Shown here: piece after piece, positions 55,334 through 64,000 of the stretch
How positions within the stretch are numbered: the first letter of the stretch is position 1
How the letters are laid out: every line of letters starts with the position of its first letter
Assembly: GCF_007845675.1 (NCBI RefSeq)
Contig: NZ_VOBR01000015.1
Span: 62,001-126,000, forward strand
DNA length: 64,000 nucleotides
Reading direction: 5' to 3'
From: Lentzea tibetensis
Lineage (GTDB): Bacteria; Actinomycetota; Actinomycetes; Mycobacteriales; Pseudonocardiaceae
Notes under the pieces: model-generated
Told to the model about the DNA's origin: nothing
Seen by the model: the letters and a program-made list of their open reading frames with translations, nothing else
Database searches by the model: none
Translations under genes and position numbers: made by a program

Positions 55334-55885
55334 ATGAAGATCAGCTCGTTGCTCGACGGAGCCCGCAAGCAGGCCGAACCGGTGATCAGGAACATCACCG
55401 ACGACCAGCTCGACGCACGCACGCCGTGTGCCGAGTACACGGTCGGGGACCTGCTCAACCACCTGCTGCACGTCGTGATCAGCTTCCAGGAGCTGGCTGC
55501 GAAACGCATGGCGGACTTCAGCACCACGCCGGACCGCCTGACCGGCGACTGGCGCGCGCTGTTCGCCACCGAGGCGGAGGAGCTGGTCGCCGCGTGGGCC
55601 GCGCCCGGTGCCGACGAGGGCACGTCCGGCCAGATGGGACTGCCCGCGACCACGGTCGGCCGGATGGCGCTGCTCGACCTGACCGTCCACGCGTGGGACC
55701 TGGCGCACGCCACCGGCCAGGACTTCACGCCCGACCCGGACGCGGTGACCGCGCTGTTCGAGCTCGTCGACCAGATGGGCCCGACCGCGCGCGAGATGAA
55801 CGTGTTCGGCGCGCCCGTGGACGTGCCTGCGGACGCCGACCCGTTCCAGAAGCTCCTCGCGGCCACGGGACGCACACCCGTGTAA
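55334..55885 (+). CDS. TIGR03086/maleylpyruvate isomerase N-like metal-binding protein
   Basis: 183 residues of the DinB/MDMPI-like four-helix bundle. The metal-ligand histidines are in LLNHLLHVVIS near residue 40 and DLTVHAWDLAHATG near residue 117. TPCAEYTVGDLLNHL is the family opening. Possibly a mycothiol-dependent enzyme, since related isomerases use mycothiol; this is inference. A relative lies at 63168-63737. Confidence 0.88.
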   Translation: MKISSLLDGARKQAEPVIRNITDDQLDARTPCAEYTVGDLLNHLLHVVISFQELAAKRMADFSTTPDRLTGDWRALFATEAEELVAAWAAPGADEGTSGQMGLPATTVGRMALLDLTVHAWDLAHATGQDFTPDPDAVTALFELVDQMGPTAREMNVFGAPVDVPADADPFQKLLAATGRTPV

Positions 55886-55895
55886 AGCTGGGGGT

Positions 55896-56582
55896 GTGCT
55901 GACCATCGGAATGCTCGGCGGGATGAGCTGGGAGAGCAGCGCGGAGTACTACCGCCTCGTGAACGAGCTCGTCCGGGAACGGCTGGGCGGCCTGCACTCC
56001 GCGCACTGCGTGCTGTACTCGGTGGACTTCGCCGAGGTCGAGGAGATGCAGGTCGCCGGCCGCTGGGACGACGCGGGCAAGCTGCTCGCGGCGGCCGCGG
56101 CGAAGGTCGAGGCCGCGGGCGCGGATCTGCTCCTGCTCTGCACCAACACCATGCACAAGGTCGCGGACGAGGTGCAGCAGGCCATCGGCATCCCGCTCGT
56201 CCACCTCGGCGACACGACCGCGGACGCCGTGAAGAAGGCCGGGCTCAGCAGGGTCGGGCTGCTCGGCACCGGCTTCACCATGGAGCAGGACTTCTACCGC
56301 GGGCGGCTGGAGAGTCACGGGCTCACCGTGCTGGTGCCGAACGCCGAGGACCGGGCCACCGTGCACCGGATCATCTACGACGAGTTGTGCCTCGGGATCG
56401 TGCGGGACAGCTCGCGCGCCGCCTACCAGGAGGTCATCGGCCGGTTCGACGGGGCGGAGGGGATCATCCTCGGCTGCACCGAGATCGAGCTGCTGATCAA
56501 GCCCGACGACTGTCCACTGCCGACGTTCCCGACGACGCGGCTGCACGTCGAGGCGGCGGTGGAGCTGGCACTGCGCGGGTGA
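55896..56582 (+). CDS. Aspartate/glutamate racemase family protein
   Basis: 228 residues from GTG 55896. GMLGGMSWESSAEYY and the active-site cysteines in LLLCTNTMHKVAD (near residue 80) and GCTEIELLI (near residue 192) are present, so both acid/base residues exist. The closest type is the cofactor-independent aspartate racemase (RacX/YgeA-like), which supplies D-amino acids for the wall or for signalling. Ten bases after the preceding gene. Confidence 0.92.
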   Translation: MLTIGMLGGMSWESSAEYYRLVNELVRERLGGLHSAHCVLYSVDFAEVEEMQVAGRWDDAGKLLAAAAAKVEAAGADLLLLCTNTMHKVADEVQQAIGIPLVHLGDTTADAVKKAGLSRVGLLGTGFTMEQDFYRGRLESHGLTVLVPNAEDRATVHRIIYDELCLGIVRDSSRAAYQEVIGRFDGAEGIILGCTEIELLIKPDDCPLPTFPTTRLHVEAAVELALRG

Positions 56583-56654
56583 GTGAGGAAAGCGGGACGA
56601 CTGGATTCACTGGAGGAGAAGGAAGTCGCCCCATGGCCTCGTGATCACCCTAAC

Positions 56655-58667
56655 CTAGTCCGGCACCAGCGTCCCGAAGTTGGTCAGATCCACGCGCAGC
56701 GCCGGCCCCTCACCGGTCGTGCGCACCATGTCCACCAGGTACCGCATGGTCAGGTACTCGCGCCGCACCACCGACGCGGCCAGGTCGGACGTCGTGACCG
56801 CGTTGGTCTCCACCCGGTTGAAGCCGGGGCTGCCGCCCAGGTACAGGTGCAGCCACTTCGCGGACCAGCTCCCGTCGTCATCCCGCGCGAACACCAGCGG
56901 CAGCGCCACCCGGCCACGCCCGCGCAGGTCGGACTTCGCCCGCACGGTGCGCGGCTCGAACGGCTTGCCGCCGCGCAGCAGATCGCGGTCCATGAAGCCG
57001 AAGAACGATTCCTCCACCTCGTCGAACTTCTCGCCGCAGAACACGTTGACCTGCGGGACCACGTACCGGGCCGTCACCTCGGCGAGGTTGAGGTCGATGA
57101 ACTCGGACGCGCCGTCAGGCGCCTCGACGAAGTCTCCGGAGTGCGTGGCGCCGTTGCCGGACAGGTTCGTCCACGACACCTGTCCGTCGTACTGGAACGT
57201 GTCGTCGAGCAGCAGCACGGACAGGTCGTAGTCGGTCCGCTCGCCGCGCTCCTTCCAGTACGTGAAGAACCGCACCAGGTCACCGGACACGGGCACGACC
57301 GAACCGCGCGGCAGCACGCCGAACCCGCCGGACGACGTCTTGTCCGACAGCGGGACCGCGATCGACAGCACGTCCGGGTCCACCTCGAGCGACCCGACAG
57401 CCGGCATCCGCGACCGGATCTCGTCGTCCACCACGGACAGCACAGCCGAAACGGACAGCGGCGGACGCGTGTCGCGCACCACCACGCCACGCCCGTTCCG
57501 GTTCACGAACAACCGCCGCCAGCCGGGGGCGGCCCGGTTCTGCAGGTGCTCGCGCACGGACAGCAGCACCCGCCCGGACACCCGGCCCGCGACCGCGCGC
57601 ACCGCGTCCACGACGTGAGCGGCCTCGTCCTCGGTCGCCGTCGACATCAGGCGGTCGAGCCCGCGCAGCAACATGCCGGGCGCGGTCGTCAGCAGCTTGG
57701 TCACGGCGACCACGTCGCCGTCGGCGTAGGCGGCCTCGACCCGTGCCGCCAGGGTCGGCACCCGCCGGTCGCCCCGCGCCACCGCGAACACCTCGGCCGC
57801 GCCGGGGTACTTCGGGTACTCGTGCGGGTGCAGCCGCTCACCGAGTCGCTTCCAGCGCTCGCCGAAGCGCGCCACGTCGGCCAGCTTGGCCGGCTGGGCG
57901 CTCACGACGTCGTGCAGGGCGCCGAGCAGCGCACGCCGGTCGCGGCGGGCGAAGGTCCCGAACTTCGTCGGCTCCTCCAACGTCACGTCACCGCCGGACA
58001 CCGCGCACGCCAGCCGAAGCACGTCGGTCACCGTGTCGACGAGCAACGGCCTGCCGTGCGCGAGCCGCACCCGGTTGATCAGCGCGCGGTTCTCGCGCAC
58101 CGGGATCGCGGACGGCTGCGGCGCGTCGGCGCACCACACGGCGAGCAGACCGAGCAGGTCGCGGTCGGACTCCTCCAGCGGGATCGGGCTCGCCGCGAGC
58201 GTCAGGTAGTGCGCCCGCGCCTCCTCGTCGAGCGTGCCGCCGAGCTGCAGGACCTTGATCTTGTCCTTGGTGGACGCGAGCAGCTCGCCACGTCGCGCGA
58301 GCATGTCCTCGTAGCTGTGCTGCGCCCTTCCGTAGACCTGGAGGAACACGTCACCGGCCGCGAGCCGCAGGCACTCGAGCCAGAAGTCGAACGTGTCCGG
58401 CACCCCGGCGGGGAAGTCGCGGAAGTACGGGTTGTGCTGCACGTGGTCGCCGACCAGGCCGCGCACCGCGTCGAGGATCTGCAGGCCCGCGTTGATCGCG
58501 CCGAGCGGCCGCAGTCCGGACAGGTGCCGCAACAGTTCCGGTGAGCAGGCGAAGCCCGTCGACATGAGCACGACGTCGACCTGGCGGGCCACTGTGGATC
58601 CCTCACCCTGTTCAGCGGTTGACAGCGGCACACGCAGGGTCTTCTGGATCAGCAGCGGCACGAGCAC
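56655..58667 (-). CDS. Large TerD-like protein (MXAN_6230/SCO0854-related)
   Basis: 670 residues from GTG 58667; the frame stays open further up but loses coding character. The N-terminal 400 residues are helical. The C-terminal 200 (LVRFFTYWKERGERTDYDLSVLLLDD..., ..GDFVEAPDGASEFIDLNL) carry a TerD-type domain with acidic calcium-type residues. This matches the MXAN_6230/SCO0854 group, whose members often add an N-terminal RING-like domain; no such cysteines occur here. Its role is unknown, possibly linked to tellurite/stress-type signalling. Divergent from the subtilase gene. Confidence 0.8.
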   Translation of the reverse strand: MLVPLLIQKTLRVPLSTAEQGEGSTVARQVDVVLMSTGFACSPELLRHLSGLRPLGAINAGLQILDAVRGLVGDHVQHNPYFRDFPAGVPDTFDFWLECLRLAAGDVFLQVYGRAQHSYEDMLARRGELLASTKDKIKVLQLGGTLDEEARAHYLTLAASPIPLEESDRDLLGLLAVWCADAPQPSAIPVRENRALINRVRLAHGRPLLVDTVTDVLRLACAVSGGDVTLEEPTKFGTFARRDRRALLGALHDVVSAQPAKLADVARFGERWKRLGERLHPHEYPKYPGAAEVFAVARGDRRVPTLAARVEAAYADGDVVAVTKLLTTAPGMLLRGLDRLMSTATEDEAAHVVDAVRAVAGRVSGRVLLSVREHLQNRAAPGWRRLFVNRNGRGVVVRDTRPPLSVSAVLSVVDDEIRSRMPAVGSLEVDPDVLSIAVPLSDKTSSGGFGVLPRGSVVPVSGDLVRFFTYWKERGERTDYDLSVLLLDDTFQYDGQVSWTNLSGNGATHSGDFVEAPDGASEFIDLNLAEVTARYVVPQVNVFCGEKFDEVEESFFGFMDRDLLRGGKPFEPRTVRAKSDLRGRGRVALPLVFARDDDGSWSAKWLHLYLGGSPGFNRVETNAVTTSDLAASVVRREYLTMRYLVDMVRTTGEGPALRVDLTNFGTLVPD

Positions 58668-58759
58668 CGGAGGATTTTCACAGATTGCAACGCCGCCGCG
58701 AACTGAATTGTCTTTATCTGCGGAAAGAGAACGGAAACGCAACCGAACCGGGGGTTTGT

Positions 58760-61722
58760 GTGAGTAGACGTTCCTGGCTCGCGGCCGGACTGGCCACGGC
58801 GGCGGCGGTGGCCGCCGTGACGGTCCCGGCGCAGGCCGCACCCTCCGCACCGATCGGTGCCGGGGTCACCCTCCTGACCGGCGACCACGTGACGCTCGAC
58901 GGCGGCCGCGCGCGCATCAGGCCCGGCGACGGCCGAGAGCACGTGGCGTTCCGGCAGTACACCGACGAGCGAGGCGACCTGCACGTCGTGCCCACCGACG
59001 TGCAGCCGCTGCTGTCGGCGAAACGGCTCGACCCGCGGCTGTTCGACGTCACGGAGCTCCTGCGCTCCGGGTACGACGACGCGTCCAGCCCGGTGACCCC
59101 GCTGATCGTCCAGGGCGGCGTCACGGCGCAGGGCGTGGCGTTGAGCAGCATCGGCGCCGTCGCGGTGAAGGCGGACAAGGGCGCGAACTTCCTCGCCGGA
59201 CCGCGGGCCGCGGGAGACCAGCGGATCTGGCTGGATGGCAGGGTGACGGCGTCGCTCGACAAGAGCGTGCCGCAGATCGGCGCACCGCAGGCGTGGGACT
59301 CCGGGCACACCGGCAAGGACGCGGTGGTCGCGGTGCTCGACACCGGCATCGACGCCACGCACCCCGACCTCGCGGGTTCCGTCGTCGAGGCGAAGGACTT
59401 CAGCAACAGCCCGTCCGGAACCGACGACCGCGTATGTCGCAGGCCGTCAACCGGCTCACCGCGCAGCACGGCACGTTGTTCGTCGTCGCGGCGGGCAACT
59501 CGGGTCCGAGCGACGAGTCGATCGGCAGTCCCGCGGCCGCGGACAGCGCGCTCACCGTGGGCGCGGTGGACCGGCAGGACGGGCTCGCCGAGTTCTCCTC
59601 GCGCGGCCCGCGCTGGGTGAACGGCGCGATCAAACCGGACATCACCGCACCGGGCGTCGGCATCGTCGCGGCCCGCGCGGCGAACTCGAGCGCGGGCAAG
59701 CCGGGGGAGACGCACTTCGCGGCGTCCGGCACGTCCATGGCCACCCCGCACGTGGCAGGCGCGGCGGCGATCCTGGCCGCGCAGCACCCGGACTGGACGC
59801 CGGAACAGCTCAAGTCCGCGCTGATGGCCAGCTCCAAGCCGAACGACACGCTCACCGCGTACCAGCAGGGCGCGGGCCGGGTGGACGTCGCCCGCGCCAC
59901 GACGCTGCGGGTGACGCCGTCGGCCGGGTCGCTCAGCCTCGGCACGGCGTTGTGGCCGCACCACGACGACGCGCCGATCGAGAAGACGGTGACCTACCGC
60001 AACACCGGCGCCACCCCGGTCACGTTCGCACTGACCACCGCGCTGACCGACCAGTCGGGAAAGCCCGCGGTCGCGGGCATCGCGACGGTCGAGCCCAGCA
60101 CGATCACCGTGCCCGCGGGTGGTGAGGCGTCGGCGAAGCTCACCGTCAGGACCTCGGTCGAGTCACCGGACGGCCGGTACAGCGGCGCGCTCGTCGCGTC
60201 CGACGGCACCACGGCCGTGCGCACGCCGATCGGCTTCACCAAGGAGGTCGAGAGCTACGACGTGAACCTCAGCTTCCTCGACTTCGACGGCAAGCCCACC
60301 GACCAGTACTTCTACCGGTTCGTCTCGCACGCCCAGCCCAAGGCGTTCCTGCGGTACGACCCGTCGGGCACGCTCACGCAGCGCATCCCGAAGGGCGAGT
60401 ACTACTACGAGGCCTACGTCCAGACGACCGGCAGGCGGGGGCTGACGCAGATCGTCGAGCCCGCGTTCGAGGTCTCCGGGAACTCGTCGTTCGTCAACGA
60501 TGCGCGCGTCGGCGAGCAACCGGGCTTCACCACGGAGCAGCCGAACGCGAAGATCGGCTCGGCCGACCTCCAGTTCGGCATGAGGCTGAAGTGGGGCGAC
60601 ACCGGCCTCAGCATGTACCTGAGGGACTTCGAGGGCTTCCTCGTGCGGCCCGCGACCACGTCCGCGCCGGGCGCGTTCACCTACGGGCAGTCCGCGGTGC
60701 TGGCCGAGCCGGACGGCAGCGGCGGGTTCGCCGGCAGCCCGTACCTCTACCACCTGACCTTCCAGCACGACAGCACGGTGCCGAAGGGCCTGGTGCGCAA
60801 GGTGTCCGACCGGTCTCTGGCGGTCGTGCACTCGGAGGTCGCGTCGCACACGAAGGGCGCGACGGCCGAGCGCGACGGTGTCGCCCGCGGCGCGGTGCCG
60901 TTGAAGATCAAGGAGTTCTACACGCCCAACACCCCGTGGTACGGCTCGGTGCTGGAGCTCGACAACGGCGAGCCGTTCCCGCCGCTGACCAGCCAGCAGT
61001 CCGCGACGCCCCGGTCGTTCAAGCTCGGCAGGCCGGTCACCGAGCGGTGGAACCAGGCCGTGTTCGGGCCCGCGTTCCCGAAGTTCCCGCTCCGGCTGGA
61101 CCGGTGGGCGGGGCGCGGCGGTGACCAGATCAGCATCAGCCTGCCGATGTTCGCCGACCAGAGCGCCACGCACTTCGGCACGTCGAAGATCAGCCGTGCG
61201 CGCACGGTGCTGTACCGGGGCGACACCGTGGTGTCCGAATCCCCTTACCAGGGCTACATCTACACCCCGGTGCCCGCGGAGCGGACCGCGTACCGCCTGC
61301 ACGCCGAGGCGGCCCGCGACGGCATCTCGGAGCTGTCCACGAAGATCACCGCGGACTGGGGCTTCACGTCCGGTCACGCGGCGGGGGACCAGCGCGCGGT
61401 GCTGCCGCTGCTGGCCGTGCGGTTCGCGCCGACGCTCGACATCGAGAACCGCGCGCGGGCCGGCAACGCGTTCACGTTCCCGATGTACGTGCAGCGCAAC
61501 GGTTCCGACCAGGTCACCGACGTCAAGGCACCGGTCGTGCAGGTGTCCTACGACGACGGCGCGAAGTGGCAGCCCGCGCATCTCGTGCGGATCGGCGACC
61601 GCTGGCTCGTCACCGTGAAGCATCCGAAGGACGCGAAGTTCGTGTCGCTGAAGGCGCAGGCGCGTGACGCGTCGGGCAACACCGTCGACCAGACGATCAT
61701 CCGAGCCTACGGGCTGAAGTAG
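58760..61722 (+). pseudogene. Subtilisin-like (S8) protease broken by deletion and frameshift
   Basis: From GTG 58760 there is a signal peptide, a propeptide and the catalytic Asp segment VVAVLDTGIDATHPDL near residue 195, ending in DFSNSPSGTDDR. In intact relatives VGHGTH (catalytic His) comes next. Here the DNA at about 59431-59437 jumps to text that normally lies about 70 residues later (QAVNRLTAQHGTLFVVAAGNSG), and in another frame. From there the frame stays open to 61722, including GTSMATPHVAG (catalytic Ser) and about 600 residues of beta-rich C-terminal domain. Without the His and in two frames, no active protease can be made. Confidence 0.85.
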
Positions 61723-61725
61723 AGC

Positions 61726-61756
61726 CGTGGGGGCCACCGTCGAGGTGGCCCCCACG
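61726..61756. terminator. Bidirectional terminator hairpin
   Basis: CGTGGGGGCCACC (61726-61738) and GGTGGCCCCCACG (61744-61756) form a perfect 13-bp stem with a 5-base loop, between the convergent stops of the subtilase remnant and the YCII gene. There is only a weak T tract (CATTTCT). It probably ends transcripts from both sides. Confidence 0.8.
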
Positions 61757-61760
61757 AGCC

Positions 61761-62180
61761 TCATTTCTGGTACGGCGCCAGGGTTTCCGGGTCCACGTCC
61801 GGCGCGCCCATGATCGGGTGCACCTCGACCGGCTGGTTGAGGATCCGCCCGCCGGGACCGGGTGTCGCCGAGCACTTGCGCGCGATCTCCAGCAGCCGCG
61901 CCTCGCTCTCCACGTCGACCACCCAGTAGCCGGCGATGACCTCCTTGGACTCGGCGTACGGCCCGTCCTTGACGATCGGCTGGTCGCCGTCGGCCGTCAC
62001 GACGAACGCCCGCGCGGGACCGCTGAGCCCCTCGCTCTGCAGCAGCTCACCGGAGGCGGCCAGCTCGTCGTTCAGGTCGCGCATGTACTTGATCATGCGC
62101 AGCATGTCCTCGTCGGTCCAGGCGGCCAGACCTTCCCAGTCCTCCTGGTTGCCGCCGTACGTGATCAGCATGTACTTCAC
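61761..62180 (-). CDS. YCII-related (DGPY) protein
   Basis: 139 residues from GTG 62180, overlapping the stop of the VOC gene (GTGA). VKYMLITYGGNQEDW opens the YCII domain, and the hallmark reads IVKDGPYAESKEVIAGYWVVD (split here as DGPY plus EVIAGYW). It is of the same family as the ECF42 partner at 51187. The C-terminal tail (HPIMGAPDVDPET) is typical of the DGPF subgroup. Confidence 0.9.
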   Translation of the reverse strand: MKYMLITYGGNQEDWEGLAAWTDEDMLRMIKYMRDLNDELAASGELLQSEGLSGPARAFVVTADGDQPIVKDGPYAESKEVIAGYWVVDVESEARLLEIARKCSATPGPGGRILNQPVEVHPIMGAPDVDPETLAPYQK

Positions 62181-62578
62181 TGCTTCCACTCCCCACCGGT
62201 CGCACGGGCACGGATCTCCTGCACAGCCCAGCTGTTGCCGTCCGGGTCGTCGAAGTAGACGAACCGGCCACCGTCCATGTCGTTGAACACCTGGATCTCG
62301 CTGACCTCGACGCCGCGTTCCAGCAGCTGTGCGCGAGCCTTGTCCAGATCGGACACCACGAGCTGGACGCCCTTCAGCGAGCCGGGCGTGTTCTTGATGA
62401 TCCCGGTGCCGATGACGATCGAGCAGCCGGAGCCGGGCGGCGTCAGCTGCACCACGCGCATCTCGTCGCTGATGGTGGTGTCGTGGTCGAGGGTGAACCC
62501 GAGCTGGTCGGCGTAGAAGTGCTTCGCGCGGTCCAGATCGGACACCGGTACCACCATGACCTCGAGTGTCCAGTCCAT
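62177..62578 (-). CDS. VOC-family (glyoxalase-like) protein
   Basis: 133 residues, one VOC domain (VMVVPVSDLDRAKHFYADQLGF at the start, split around residues 7-28; YFDDPDGNSWAVQEI at the end with the metal Glu). ATG 62578 with AAGGA ahead. First gene of a two-gene operon with the YCII protein. Its upstream region carries an ECF42-type promoter, suggesting membership in the regulon of the sigma factor at 51654. Confidence 0.9.
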   Translation of the reverse strand: MDWTLEVMVVPVSDLDRAKHFYADQLGFTLDHDTTISDEMRVVQLTPPGSGCSIVIGTGIIKNTPGSLKGVQLVVSDLDKARAQLLERGVEVSEIQVFNDMDGGRFVYFDDPDGNSWAVQEIRARATGGEWKQ

Positions 62579-62614
62579 CGCATCGTCCTTTCGCAGTCAG
62601 GTGCTCACCAACGC

Positions 62615-62641
62615 GTCGAACGGCCGGGCCGCGATTCGACA
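62615..62641 (-). promoter_or_regulatory. ECF42-type promoter of the VOC/YCII operon
   Basis: Read on the minus strand: TGTCGA (62641-62636), then 16 bases, then TCGACG (from 62619 down), about 37 bases before the VOC ATG. The same two words, 17 bases apart, precede the YCII gene at 51187. The spacer sequences share only GC richness, which argues for selection on the two words. Confidence 0.65.
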
Positions 62642-62693
62642 GGACTCTATAAACAATTTGTAACGGCCACCGGGTGTTGCCATCCTGCGGTGC

Positions 62694-63212
62694 ATGACCT
62701 CAGCCTCCGTCGTCCGGCTGCTCGCCGAACCCGCCCGCCTCCGCGTGTTCGCCGCCGTCGCACTGGGCGCACGCACACCCGCGGACGTGGCCGCCGCGAC
62801 CGGGCTCTCGGCACGCGAGGTCGCCACGGCGCTGCAGAAGCTCATGGCCGGTGAGCTGATCGTCGACGGCCTGGCCGTGCGCGACTTCAAGGAGCTCATC
62901 GAGCGCGAGCCTGCTGCTCCCGCGGGCCCGCTGCACCCGTTCGTCGCCGGTGACCGGCTGGTCACCCTGCCCGTGTCGTTCGAGCGGCGCCGGGTGGTGC
63001 TGGCACACGTGGTGTCGCGGGCGTTCTCGCCGGACGTCGCGTACACCGAGCCCGAGGTCAACGAGGCGCTCCGGGCGTGGTGCGACGGCGGCGAGATCGA
63101 CCACGTGACCGTCCGCCGGTACCTGGTCGACCTGCGCCTGCTGACCCGCGCGGACGGCGTGTACCGGCTAGGCCGGGTCGCGGCCGATGAGACCCAGCAG
63201 CCGGTCCTGTAG
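62694..63212 (+). CDS. HTH and DUF2087 domain protein
   Basis: 172 residues. The N-terminal winged helix is ArsR-like (LLAEPARLRVFAAVALGARTPADVAAATGLS region, residues 9-60). The C-terminal DUF2087 domain reads YTEPEVNEALRAWC...RRYLVDLRLLTR, a helix-turn segment usual in such regulators. No metal cysteines of ArsR type. ATG 62694. Divergent from the VOC/YCII operon, with about 115 bases between the starts. The last 45 bases are antisense to the next gene. Confidence 0.87.
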   Translation: MTSASVVRLLAEPARLRVFAAVALGARTPADVAAATGLSAREVATALQKLMAGELIVDGLAVRDFKELIEREPAAPAGPLHPFVAGDRLVTLPVSFERRRVVLAHVVSRAFSPDVAYTEPEVNEALRAWCDGGEIDHVTVRRYLVDLRLLTRADGVYRLGRVAADETQQPVL

Positions 63213-63737
63213 CGACGCGTCACCGGGCACCTCCACCTCGGGGCCGTAGACCTCGACACCGGGTCCGAACGCGCCCGGCGTCCGGCACTTCTCCATCAGC
63301 TCGGGCGGGATCTTCGACGTGGCCGCCCACAGCCGTTCGACGTCGACCGGGTCCATGGTGTCGTCCTGGCCGGTGGCGCGGGCGAGATCCCAGCCGTGCA
63401 GCACCATGTCGTCGCTGACGACCTGGTCGATGTGGTCGGCGACGGTCATCCGGCCGGCCGGGGTGTCGCTCTCCTCGTGCGCCAGCTCGGATCCGAGCAC
63501 CGCCTCGACGTCCGCGCGCGCCGACCGGAACCTGCTCAGCGGGTCGTCCGGCGCCGGGCTGAGCGAGTGCCCGGCGGGCAGCATGTAGCCGTGCATCGCG
63601 ATGATGTGGTCGACGACGTCCTTCGCCGACCACCGCGCGCACGGCGACGGGTTGTCCCACTGGTCCGGTTGCACGGCCGCGACCTTCCGCTCGAACGCGT
63701 CCGCGTGCCTGCGGTACCGCTCAGCGATCTCGCCCAC
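63168..63737 (-). CDS. TIGR03086 family metal-binding protein
   Basis: 189 residues from GTG 63737, supported by AGGAGGAG just upstream. DinB/MDMPI-like helical bundle with metal histidines in DVVDHIIAMHGY and DDMVLHGWDLARATG; the opening NPSPCARWSAKDVVDHI is the family one. Same family as the gene at 55334. Possibly a mycothiol-dependent isomerase or transferase; substrate unknown. Divergent from the PIG-L gene. Confidence 0.88.
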   Translation of the reverse strand: MGEIAERYRRHADAFERKVAAVQPDQWDNPSPCARWSAKDVVDHIIAMHGYMLPAGHSLSPAPDDPLSRFRSARADVEAVLGSELAHEESDTPAGRMTVADHIDQVVSDDMVLHGWDLARATGQDDTMDPVDVERLWAATSKIPPELMEKCRTPGAFGPGVEVYGPEVEVPGDASLQDRLLGLIGRDPA

Positions 63738-63762
63738 GGCTCCTCCTGGTAGTAGTGGATCG

Positions 63763-64000
63763 ATGACGACCATCGTCGCTTTCCACGCCCATCCCGACGA
63801 CGAGGTGCTGATGACGGGCGGCACGCTCGCCCGCGCGTCCGCCGACGGTCACCGCGTGGTGATCGTGGTGGCCACCGACGGCATCATGGGCCCGAGCGAG
63901 CCGCGCCGCATGGACGAGCTCCGCGCGAGCGCGGCGATCCTCGGCGTGCACCGGGTCGTGCACCTCGGTTACGCGGACAGCGGGCACGGGCCGATCCTCT
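63763..64000 (+). CDS. PIG-L family deacetylase (cut by window edge)
   Basis: The first 79 codons from ATG 63763 are present. VAFHAHPDDEVLMTGGTLA carries the zinc motif HPDDE, and VVIVVATDGIMG follows as in LmbE/MshB-like N-deacetylases. Such enzymes remove acetyl groups from GlcNAc-type conjugates, for example in mycothiol synthesis or antibiotic maturation. The rest of the gene lies beyond the window. Confidence 0.88.
   Translation, partial: MTTIVAFHAHPDDEVLMTGGTLARASADGHRVVIVVATDGIMGPSEPRRMDELRASAAILGVHRVVHLGYADSGHGPIL

Overview
The window is very GC-rich and densely coded, with many GTG and TTG starts, short or overlapping gene junctions, Tat and Sec signal peptides, an AfsR/SARP-type STAND regulator, extracytoplasmic-function (ECF) sigma factors, an F420-type oxidoreductase and a GlnX-GlnH-PknG operon. 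This points to a filamentous actinobacterium, most likely of the Pseudonocardiales (Lentzea, Saccharothrix or Actinosynnema type). The placement is inference from gene content. I saw no rRNA, tRNA, CRISPR array or insertion sequence; one tyrosine recombinase is present.

Layout. 0.1-4.6 kb: housekeeping genes (aldo/keto reductase, F420 oxidoreductase, uppP, histidine phosphatase). 4.6-8.7 kb: secreted enzymes (trypsin-like protease with five C-terminal repeats, thermolysin-like protease) and a perfect hairpin. 8.7-13.9 kb: tyrosine recombinase coupled to an aldolase-like PLP enzyme, a ROK-family gene remnant, DUF4180, adenosine deaminase, GNAT and DUF4240. 13.9-18.5 kb: HrpA helicase and polysaccharide deacetylase. 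18.5-28.5 kb: a minus-strand block holding a membrane-anchored caspase with its EACC1 partner, a GH9 cellulase and the four-gene operon glnX-glnH-pknG-PP2C. 28.5-35.6 kb: a TetR regulator divergent from a SNF2 helicase/SWIM pair, an acetyltransferase, a flavin oxidase and a WYL regulator.

35.6-42.5 kb: the putative WYL target, a frameshifted DUF1579 gene, two tiny CxxCxGxG proteins, and a sigma operon whose third gene ends in a HEPN-like motif. 42.5-49 kb: AfsR-like regulator, Ohr/LysR pair, DoxX, and a second TetR with an NmrA-type oxidoreductase. 48.9-51 kb: divergent secreted fascin-like and FG-GAP proteins sharing mirror-image promoter boxes. 51-63 kb: ECF42 and ECF41 sigma systems, TrmO, small stress-type enzymes, a TerD-like large protein, a broken subtilase, and a VOC/YCII operon carrying the same promoter motif as the ECF42 operon. 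The right edge cuts a PIG-L deacetylase.

The most interesting elements are the EACC1-caspase module with an added multi-pass membrane domain, the amino-acid-sensing PknG operon with its own phosphatase, and several regulatory circuits readable directly from the DNA: two ECF42-type promoters, two matching TetR operators 18 kb apart, a perfect WYL-regulator palindrome, and mirrored boxes between two secreted-protein genes. Four decayed loci are visible (ROK, DUF1579, NmrA tail, subtilase).
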